Part shown: positions 1 through 5,161 of the stretch, in pieces
How the letters are laid out: every line of letters starts with the position of its first letter
Numbering within the stretch: position 1 is the first letter of the stretch
Assembly: GCA_017999075.1 (NCBI GenBank)
Contig: JAGOBX010000294.1
Span: forward strand, 1 to 5,161
Direction of reading: 5' to 3'
Source: JAGOBX01 sp017999075 [NCBI: Candidatus Babelota bacterium]
GTDB lineage: Bacteria > JAGOBX01
Length of the DNA: 5,161 nucleotides
Notes under the pieces: generated by a model
Seen by the model: only the letters and a program-made list of their open reading frames with translations
Told to the model about the DNA's origin: nothing
Databases searched by the model: none
Made by a program: the position numbers and the translations under genes

Positions 1-17
1 TGCCAGTACCGCTATTC

Positions 18-41
18 AGGGCGTAGAGTTTACGCCCTTTT
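18..41 (+). terminator. Rho-independent terminator of an upstream unit
   Basis: A perfect 8-bp stem (AGGGCGTA at 18-25 with TACGCCCT at 31-38) encloses a 5-base loop (26-30), and the 3' arm runs into a T tract (38-41). The T run lies only on the + strand side; on the - strand the sequence after the stem is not T-rich, so this ends transcription entering from the left. The upstream gene itself is outside the window. Its position 40 bp before the first gene separates the three-gene cluster from whatever precedes it. Confidence 0.85.
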
Positions 42-46
42 CAATT

Positions 47-52
47 TAATAT
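47..52 (+). promoter_or_regulatory. Candidate -10 element (TAATAT) for the gene cluster
   Basis: Because a strong terminator precedes the first gene, the cluster needs its own promoter in the short stretch 42-80. TAATAT is the best -10-like hexamer there, matching TATAAT at four of six positions. No good -35 exists: at 17-bp spacing one finds only TAGAGT, inside the terminator loop and stem. A start near 59-60 would leave a leader of about 20 bases that still holds the ribosome site (AAAAAAGG, ending at 72). This is weak evidence in an AT-rich background. Confidence 0.22.
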
Positions 53-80
53 TTCGGTTGGCGTAAAAAAGGTTGATTTT

Positions 81-1499
81 ATGCTCGGAAAAATGATAAA
101 AAATATTATTCTATTCATAATTCTATTTTTATCTTTCTATATATCCAATTCATCAGCTACTGCAATAAATGAAATAGCGCCTGATTTTAACGCGCAAATG
201 TTGAATGGCGAAAAAGTTAATTTGTATGACGATATTATAGGTTATGATTATAATAATCGGCCTATTGTAATTTTAAGTTTTTTCAATACAGCCTGTGTGC
301 CGTGTGAAAAAGAGATTAAAGAGCTATCGAAAATCCGTAAAGAATACTCTGATGATTTTGTAAAAATTTATCTTGTTTCACTTGATAATAACAAAGAATC
401 AGTAAATAAACATCTGACTGAAAAATTGAAAGTTACGAATATTCCAGTGATTTTTGACAAAGAAGGATTGCGCGTAGGACAAGTATATGGTGTAGTTGAT
501 GAACTGACAGGATTCACAAAAGTGCCAGAGCTTTTTATTATCGACAAAAACATTAAAATTCGAAATAAATTTACAGGAGCTGAATTAAGCGGCAATATTA
601 AAAAAAAAATGTCTGATATATTAGATATCTATATTAAAGAATCAGTCAATAAAATCAACCCTCCTGATAATCTTATAACAATAATATACACTAACAGTTT
701 GAATGCGAATATTCAATCCTGTGATTGCGATATAAGTCCTTTTGGCGGACTTGACCGCAGAATGACAGTTTTCAACAAAGAACGGCAATTTAATCCGAAT
801 ATTTTATTGCTCGACACAGGCGATAATCTTCCTGTAACAAAAAATAAACTTAAATCAGATTTAATATTGAAAGTATTGGCTGATATGAAATACAGCGCTG
901 TTATTCCTGGTGATCAGGAATTTATCTTTGACGCTGATTATCTTGCAGAAAAAATAGTTGACTTGAAACTGCCTATAGTATTATCCAATTTGACATACTG
1001 CGATTCTGCTGCCTGCTATGAATTCGGCAAACAATCAAAGATAATAGAAATAGGTAAATATAAAATCGGAATACTCGGTTATATTGATGAAAGCGCTTTT
1101 TTCTTTGCTGAAACTGATATTAAAACAAAATTACAAATAGAGAGTATAGATAAAATTGAGATTTCAGCTAAAGAACTTAAAACCGAATGCGACTTGGTTA
1201 TTCTTTTGTCACATTCAGGATTTTCTAACGATAAACTCATTGCTGAAAAAATCAATGATATTGATATTATTATTGGAGGACATTCGCAGACATTACTTAG
1301 TGAACCATGCAAAATTAATAATACATACATTCTACAGGCAGGCAAAGATGGATATAATGTCGGCAGATTTGATGTGTTTATGAATTCAGATAAAAAAATC
1401 GAGAAAACAAAGAACAAAATGCGGCTACTTACAGATTCTATAAAACCAGACAGCAAAATTCTGAAAATGATTGAATATTATGAGAAAGCAATTAAATAA
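81..1499 (+). CDS. Exported thioredoxin-like / UshA-like metallophosphoesterase fusion protein
   Basis: Residues 1-28 form a signal peptide: basic start, hydrophobic core 9-22, and a signal peptidase I site after A26-T27-A28. Residues 31-185 are a TlpA/AhpC-TSA-like thioredoxin domain, with APDF at 33-36, redox motif C72-V-P-C75 (the Trp usual before the first Cys is Ala71) and the cis-Pro stretch VPELFIID at P149. Residues 198-450 resemble the catalytic domain of UshA-type 5'-nucleotidases: TNSLN at 204-208, TGD ending at D248, GDQEF at 277-281, LSHSG with H378, and GGHSQ with H401/Q403. By comparison with UshA, the first-motif Asp and His are S206 and N208, and the GNHE Asn and His are D278 and Q279, so metal binding and catalysis may be altered or lost. 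A CDC pair (C214, C216) followed by PFGGLDRR recalls a UshA-like subfamily with a CxC...GGLxRR signature. The C-terminal nucleotide-binding domain of UshA is absent. The start at 81 has AAAAAAGG 8 bases upstream; an ATG at 93 is an alternative with a poorer site. A periplasmic redox role is likely; phosphoesterase activity is doubtful. Confidence 0.85.
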   Translation: MLGKMIKNIILFIILFLSFYISNSSATAINEIAPDFNAQMLNGEKVNLYDDIIGYDYNNRPIVILSFFNTACVPCEKEIKELSKIRKEYSDDFVKIYLVSLDNNKESVNKHLTEKLKVTNIPVIFDKEGLRVGQVYGVVDELTGFTKVPELFIIDKNIKIRNKFTGAELSGNIKKKMSDILDIYIKESVNKINPPDNLITIIYTNSLNANIQSCDCDISPFGGLDRRMTVFNKERQFNPNILLLDTGDNLPVTKNKLKSDLILKVLADMKYSAVIPGDQEFIFDADYLAEKIVDLKLPIVLSNLTYCDSAACYEFGKQSKIIEIGKYKIGILGYIDESAFFFAETDIKTKLQIESIDKIEISAKELKTECDLVILLSHSGFSNDKLIAEKINDIDIIIGGHSQTLLSEPCKINNTYILQAGKDGYNVGRFDVFMNSDKKIEKTKNKMRLLTDSIKPDSKILKMIEYYEKAIK

Positions 1500-1521
1500 T
1501 TAGCGGATTTACGGATTATAA

Positions 1522-2532
1522 ATGAAAGTAAAGATTAATAAAATACTTTTAATATTTATTGTTTTACTGTTAGGATGCGCATCAAATAAAAAATCAATTT
1601 ATAAACAAACTGATTCAAATCTGCTATGGTCTTCAGAAAAAAAAAGACCTGACTGGGTTTTAAATGAATATCCTGCGGATAAGGAATATTTGTATTTTGT
1701 AGGAATATCAGATAAATGCATTTCAGAAAAAGACGGACGCGATGCCGCTTTAAAACATTCAATCAAACAGTTTTCAAATTATATAGGAACAAGCGTAAAA
1801 AATAAATATTCAGAAATTATTACACGCTATAATCTTTCATCCGAAATTTCTAATCCTAATGTAACATCAATTGAAATTACAGATATGGTTTCTGAATCTA
1901 TAGCCCGTAAACTTAAACCGCTTAAATGGTATATTGAAAAATATCAGGACAAAAGCGGACTGATTTATTTTATGACATATTCGCTTGCAGCGATACCAAA
2001 ATCAGAAGCAGACCGTGAACTCGACCGGTTGGACGAAATTACATATAGTGAAATTTATAAAAATGTTTTTGAACTTAATATTAAATCTTTAAATACCGAT
2101 GGGACGCAGGAAAATTCAGCGCAAAATAAAATAGGACAGATTTTATCTGAACGCGGAATAAAAATATCATTTAATTCATCTGCGGCTGATTTCAGTTCAA
2201 CTGATATTGATTCAATAATGAACGGAAACTTAAGCGCATTAAACAAAATTCAATTTAAAGTTAAAGCAAAGTATATTATTACCGGCAGTGCGCAAACGGA
2301 ATTTTCAGGACATTATATTAATGAGGAAAGCGGGCTTGTTGTTTGCAGAGCGTCAGGACTGATTAAAATTATTGATATTTATTCTGGAACTGAACTTTTA
2401 CGACTCGTAGTCGATGATAAAGAATTAAAAGGTATTGCAAAAGATAAACTAAGAGCGGGTAAAATCGCGTTGGATTTATTCGGGCAGAAAACAGGTGAAC
2501 GGATAGCGGAATTTCTGGAAACGCGGCGATAA
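1522..2532 (+). CDS. LPP20-like lipoprotein with a FlgT/LpoB/CsgG-like C-terminal region
   Basis: A lipoprotein signal peptide has a hydrophobic core and the lipobox LLGC, giving lipidated C19 followed by A20. Residues 42-160 look like the LPP20 family: RPDWV near 42-46, YLYFVGISD at 56-64, a DAALKHSIKQF helix after it, and a closing W136-YIEKY...YFMTYSLAAIPK strand pair. Residues 175-336 resemble the small alpha/beta domain of FlgT, LpoB and CsgG-type outer-membrane accessory proteins: a KIGQILSERGIKIS helix-strand, KYIITGSAQTEFSG at 250-263, then IDIYSGTELL and an amphipathic C-terminal helix ending in GERIAEFLETRR. Relatives are lipoproteins that sit at the envelope and assist flagellar, peptidoglycan or curli-type machinery; which applies here cannot be told. 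The start follows the previous stop by 22 bp, and CGGA at 1512-1515 lies 6 bases before the ATG, so it is probably co-transcribed with gene 1. The lipoprotein call is firm, the LPP20 half fairly so, and the C-terminal fold is tentative. Confidence 0.85.
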   Translation: MKVKINKILLIFIVLLLGCASNKKSIYKQTDSNLLWSSEKKRPDWVLNEYPADKEYLYFVGISDKCISEKDGRDAALKHSIKQFSNYIGTSVKNKYSEIITRYNLSSEISNPNVTSIEITDMVSESIARKLKPLKWYIEKYQDKSGLIYFMTYSLAAIPKSEADRELDRLDEITYSEIYKNVFELNIKSLNTDGTQENSAQNKIGQILSERGIKISFNSSAADFSSTDIDSIMNGNLSALNKIQFKVKAKYIITGSAQTEFSGHYINEESGLVVCRASGLIKIIDIYSGTELLRLVVDDKELKGIAKDKLRAGKIALDLFGQKTGERIAEFLETRR

Positions 2533-2600
2533 TAAAAACGATAAAAAATATAATTTTGGTTAGAAAGATAATTTTAATAGATTTATTTTAAGGTGCATTA

Positions 2601-5161
2601 ATGAAATTTGAAAAAATAATATTTTTTGTTTTGTTTGTGTTTATGTTTTTTTCTTGCGGGCAGAATGATAAAAATAATAATATTGATAATGTTGAAACTG
2701 GCGGAATTTCACTCTCGCTTGTTTGGGATACCGGCGATTCCAATAACCAATCGCAAAATGCGCCCGCCGAAAAAAACAGTATAAAATATGCCGCGCCTGC
2801 GGGTGTGGTAACTATTCGCGTTACGATTTCAGGAACAGGGATGAATGACATTTCGCAATCTTTTGCAGCATCTGCGGGTAGCGGAACTATAACTGGCGTC
2901 CCTGTCGGAAGCAATAGGACAGCAAAAATTGAGGGATATGATGCATCAAATAATGTTATTTACTACGCTTATAAAACCAATATTACGGTTCAGCAAAATT
3001 TGACTACAAATGCCGGAACAGTTACTATGATTTCAGCTACAAAACCGTATATTGATCATACTGCGGTCGGCACTTCTTCAAAAGATAATGCAATTACTAT
3101 AACTGCGTTAGTTAACGATTACACAAATGTAAATTCAGTCACATTATACTATAAAAAAAATTCGGATGCTAATTATACAAGTGTTTCAATGAAAAAAACA
3201 TCAGGTGATTATTATTCAGAAGTTATACCAGCAAATATTGTAACTGAAAATGTAACATATTATATTTCGGCGTATAATGGAATAAATTATATTTATTGTG
3301 GAAGTTCAGGAATTAGTAACTCGAATCCTTCGTCTAATCCTATAACAGTAACAATTTTAACCACTTCTCGAATTTTATTTGACAATTTCCCCAATTCTGT
3401 TCTTAATTCAAGCATTTGGAATACTGCGAGTTCAGGAATTTTAAATAATTTTTATTTTTATTCAAGCCAGTATTCTTATCGTTTAAACCAGACAAATGCT
3501 CTTATTTCCAATTCAGTGAATTTGAATCAGAATGACGGAACGCTTTATCTTGATTTTTATTACAGACCTTATAACGGCGTTTCTACGGACAAGCTTTACG
3601 CAAAGTTTTATGATTCTAACGGTGTGTGGCAGACGCTTACTTCATTGACAGCTGGTGATTCGTCATACTGGCGATTAGGGAGGGTAAATATACCTTATTA
3701 TAATCTACATTCAAATTTCAAATTAAAACTGGAATCCAGCACTGCGTATCCAAATTACTATTTTTTTGTTGATGATATTTTGCTTAAACGCTTGTATCCT
3801 TTGATTACTCATTCGGCTGTTGACAATGTAAAATCTGGTGCAACAGCAAATATATCGGCAAATATAGCTTCGGAAAATTCAATCAGTTCAGTAAAATTAT
3901 TTTATAAAAAAAGTAATTCAAACGCTTATTCTGATACTGATATGCTTAAAACAAGCGGAACCACATATCAGGCAAATCTTCCGTCATCATATTTAACTAC
4001 AGGAATTGACTATTTTATTCAGGCAACAGATAATAATATTACATCATATTATGATAACAAAGGATTGAATGTTTCGGGTTTCTATCCGATGACAATAAAA
4101 TTAAATCTTCTTGATGATTCATTTTATTCAACTCAATGGAATTCTATTTGGTATGATAAAAGCAGTTCTGAAATTACAAGTAATGATTACATAACATCAC
4201 CATATAGTATGAGATTAAAATATGTGGATTATATTTATACCAATGCAATGAATCTTTCTTCGAGCTCAGACAACTTAACACTGAGTTTTTATTATAAAGG
4301 AAGCGGAACAACTTCAACTGACAAGCTTTATGTTAAATACTACGATTCAAATTCCACCTGGCAAATGCTTTCTGACACAATTGTCGGAACGCCTTTTTCA
4401 AGCTGGTTATATCAGACAATATTTATTCCTACTGTATACCTCCATTCGAATTTTAAATTGCGGTTTGAGGCAGCGACAAGTTCAACATCAAAATATTTTT
4501 ATATTGATAATATTCAGTTGAAAACTACTGTTGAAGATGCTATGTATACTATTTCAACTCCAATGCCTGCGCCTGGTTCAACAATTACACGCGGCACAAG
4601 CGGTCAATCATTGATGATAAAATGTCCAGGAGCTACAGGAGGCACTTTTTATTATGATGTTGATAATAATTTAAGTTATAATGTCGCTGGAACAATGGAC
4701 AGCGATTTTTTGAAAGTTAATGTTCCGTATGGTTCAGTAATGACAAACAGCGGTTATAACAACTGGTATGTTAAAGTAAATTATCCTGACGGCAGGCAAA
4801 TCACATATCCTGAAAAAGCATCGAATACAAAGGGTTTTCTGCAGTTTAATGTTACATCCACGCAAATTGTTTCTAATCCGTATCCCGCGCAGGGTTCACT
4901 TATTAAAACTACAAGTTTGTTTCAGACTTTTAGAGTGCATTGTCCAGGGGCAAGTTATGCTCGTTTTTATTATTCGACATATTCATCATTTTATTATTAC
5001 GGCAACACATCTTATATTACTCCTACAGGCGAGTATATTGAGTGTGCTGTGCCATATTCAAACAGTTATATTACAAATAATGGAATTAACTATTGGTATG
5101 CTCAAATATATTATCCCAATAACTCCAGTATAAGATTTCCTGCATCTATGTATGTTCAATT
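2601..5161 (+). CDS. Giant modular surface lipoprotein, A-B-A-B-C-C repeats (3' end outside window)
   Basis: The frame is open from the ATG to the window edge: 853 full codons and no stop. The start is preceded by AAGGTG (2590-2595), 5 bases before the ATG. Residues 1-18 are basic then strongly hydrophobic and end in FFS-C19, a relaxed lipobox, followed by a short polar Asn/Asp-rich linker. Residues 34-145 resemble a prealbumin/carboxypeptidase-regulatory-like beta domain (VTISGTGMNDIS, GTITGVPVGSNRT, then TTNAGTVTM). After it come an Ig/FnIII-like module (149-232), a jelly-roll-like module (259-397), a second copy of each (400-487 and 503-642), and two copies of a third module (649-752 and 755 onward). 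Asn, Ser, Thr and Tyr dominate; besides C19 there are only four Cys (233, 675, 781, 815). No catalytic motif is visible. The architecture fits a surface adhesin or carbohydrate/protein-binding protein, which is inference. The 68-bp gap after gene 2 contains GATAAT at 2567-2572 but no convincing -35 and no terminator, so read-through from the upstream genes is likely. Confidence 0.88.
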   Translation, partial: MKFEKIIFFVLFVFMFFSCGQNDKNNNIDNVETGGISLSLVWDTGDSNNQSQNAPAEKNSIKYAAPAGVVTIRVTISGTGMNDISQSFAASAGSGTITGVPVGSNRTAKIEGYDASNNVIYYAYKTNITVQQNLTTNAGTVTMISATKPYIDHTAVGTSSKDNAITITALVNDYTNVNSVTLYYKKNSDANYTSVSMKKTSGDYYSEVIPANIVTENVTYYISAYNGINYIYCGSSGISNSNPSSNPITVTILTTSRILFDNFPNSVLNSSIWNTASSGILNNFYFYSSQYSYRLNQTNALISNSVNLNQNDGTLYLDFYYRPYNGVSTDKLYAKFYDSNGVWQTLTSLTAGDSSYWRLGRVNIPYYNLHSNFKLKLESSTAYPNYYFFVDDILLKRLYPLITHSAVDNVKSGATANISANIASENSISSVKLFYKKSNSNAYSDTDMLKTSGTTYQANLPSSYLTTGIDYFIQATDNNITSYYDNKGLNVSGFYPMTIKLNLLDDSFYSTQWNSIWYDKSSSEITSNDYITSPYSMRLKYVDYIYTNAMNLSSSSDNLTLSFYYKGSGTTSTDKLYVKYYDSNSTWQMLSDTIVGTPFSSWLYQTIFIPTVYLHSNFKLRFEAATSSTSKYFYIDNIQLKTTVEDAMYTISTPMPAPGSTITRGTSGQSLMIKCPGATGGTFYYDVDNNLSYNVAGTMDSDFLKVNVPYGSVMTNSGYNNWYVKVNYPDGRQITYPEKASNTKGFLQFNVTSTQIVSNPYPAQGSLIKTTSLFQTFRVHCPGASYARFYYSTYSSFYYYGNTSYITPTGEYIECAVPYSNSYITNNGINYWYAQIYYPNNSSIRFPASMYVQ
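3045..3296 (+). repeat. Ig-like module A, copy 1 (residues 149-232)
   Basis: The module opens with PYIDHTAV, runs through alternating strands (ITITALVND, VNSVTLYYKK) and closes with a VTYYISAYNG strand. This resembles the bacterial Ig/FnIII-like spacer in which an SV-x-L-Y-Y strand is followed by a Met-containing loop and an IP...YYI strand. It probably acts as a spacer between the lipid-anchored N-terminal domain and the first jelly-roll module. Confidence 0.7.
3375..3791 (+). repeat. Jelly-roll-like module B, copy 1 (residues 259-397)
   Basis: This is an all-beta module of about 139 residues, beginning LFDNF and ending FVDDILLK. Landmarks are LDFYYRPYNG at 317-326, STDKLYAKFYDSNGVWQ near 329-344, and LHSNFKLKLE at 369-378. 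The closing V-D-D-I-x-L strand is typical of MAM/CBM-type jelly rolls, in which the final Asp pair often helps hold a structural calcium; that fold assignment is inferred. Confidence 0.7.
3798..4061 (+). repeat. Ig-like module A, copy 2 (residues 400-487)
   Basis: This copy aligns with copy 1 at an offset of about 251 residues: PLITHSAV matches PYIDHTAV, SSVKLFYKKSNSNAY matches NSVTLYYKKNSDANY, and IDYFIQATDN matches VTYYISAYNG. The similarity is clear in protein but faint in DNA, so the duplication is old. Confidence 0.75.
4107..4526 (+). repeat. Jelly-roll-like module B, copy 2 (residues 503-642)
   Basis: This copy aligns with copy 1 at an offset of 244-245 residues: LSFYYKGSG with LDFYYRPYN, STDKLYVKYYDSNSTWQ with STDKLYAKFYDSNGVWQ, YLHSNFKLRFE with NLHSNFKLKLE, and YIDNIQLK with FVDDILLK. 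The stretch GACAAGCTTTA is still identical in DNA in both copies, but most third positions have diverged. Confidence 0.8.
4545..4856 (+). repeat. Module C, copy 1 (residues 649-752)
   Basis: This is an all-beta-looking module that I do not recognise as a named family. It begins with a Pro/Gly stretch (P654-M-P-A-P-G-S660), has a KCPGA motif at 674-678, a FYYDVD strand, then VPYGS at 708-712 and NWYVKVNYP at 721-729. It contains a single Cys, C675. Confidence 0.7.
4863..5161 (+). repeat. Module C, copy 2 (residues 755-853, cut by window edge)
   Basis: This copy matches copy 1 at an offset of 106 residues early on (PYPAQGS with PMPAPGS, HCPGA with KCPGA) and 109-110 later (VPYSN with VPYGS, YWYAQIYYP with NWYVKVNYP). 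Its CPGA Cys is C781, and it has an extra Cys at 815. The window ends where the copy is nearly complete, so further C copies may follow. Confidence 0.75.

Noticed and set aside
1-13. Possible 3' end of a tRNA (T-stem plus acceptor-like bases TGCCA/GTACCGC/T) just before the terminator
   Set aside because: The geometry fits, but the T-stem's first 3' base would be T where C61 is nearly invariant, no CCA is encoded, and the 5' part is outside the window. The upstream feature could equally be the end of a coding gene.
1079-1456. 125-codon open frame on the - strand
   Set aside because: It is a shadow of the phosphoesterase-like domain, which carries the recognisable motifs in the + frame.
1504-1517. 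Direct repeat CGGATT...CGGATT between genes 1 and 2
   Set aside because: Two six-base copies 8 bases apart, one of them part of the likely ribosome site; too short to be meaningful.
2533-2600. GATAAT -10-like hexamer in the gap before the large gene
   Set aside because: No matching -35 at proper spacing, and such hexamers are common by chance in AT-rich sequence; no terminator hairpin is present here either.
2588-2914. 108-codon open frame on the - strand
   Set aside because: It lies opposite the start of the large lipoprotein gene, whose frame has a ribosome site, signal peptide and repeats. The antisense protein shows no recognisable features.
4330-5133. Two + strand open frames (4330-4521 and 4849-5133) in another frame
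   Set aside because: Both lie inside the large lipoprotein gene, where the main frame encodes aligned repeat modules; these are by-products of its codon use.

Overview
The window is AT-rich and coding is almost entirely on the + strand. It holds two complete genes and the first 853 codons of a third, large gene that runs off the right edge. All three products carry export signals: one signal peptidase I-type peptide and two lipoprotein-type peptides. That points to a diderm (Gram-negative type) bacterium, because LPP20/FlgT-like lipoproteins and TlpA-like periplasmic thioredoxins belong to such envelopes. The base composition and the very Tyr/Asn/Ser-rich third protein fit low-GC lineages. 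I cannot place the phylum from this window; spirochaetes or uncultured candidate phyla are possible.

Layout. Bases 1-41 are the tail of an upstream transcription unit, closed by a strong rho-independent terminator (18-41). A new unit starts after it, with a weak candidate -10 at 47-52. Gene 1 (81-1499) encodes a periplasmic two-domain protein. Its N-terminal TlpA/AhpC-like thioredoxin domain has a CVPC motif and a cis-Pro, and is fused to a UshA-like metallophosphoesterase domain whose active site is partly degenerate and which carries a CDC motif. Gene 2 (1522-2532), 22 bp downstream, encodes a lipoprotein with an LPP20-like N-terminal half and a FlgT/LpoB/CsgG-like C-terminal half. After a 68-bp AT-rich gap, gene 3 (2601 to beyond 5161) encodes a giant modular lipoprotein. 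Behind a prealbumin-like N-terminal domain it reads A-B-A-B-C-C, where A is an Ig-like module, B a jelly-roll-like module of about 140 residues, and C a roughly 106-residue module with a CPGA motif.

How they may work together. The close spacing and shared export suggest one envelope-related operon: a redox/phosphoesterase-like periplasmic protein, a periplasmic-facing lipoprotein of a family linked to outer-membrane assemblies, and a large, probably surface-displayed, binding or adhesion protein. The fold assignments rest on motifs and internal alignment by eye; the joint role is inference. No RNA genes, mobile elements, CRISPR arrays or origins were seen.
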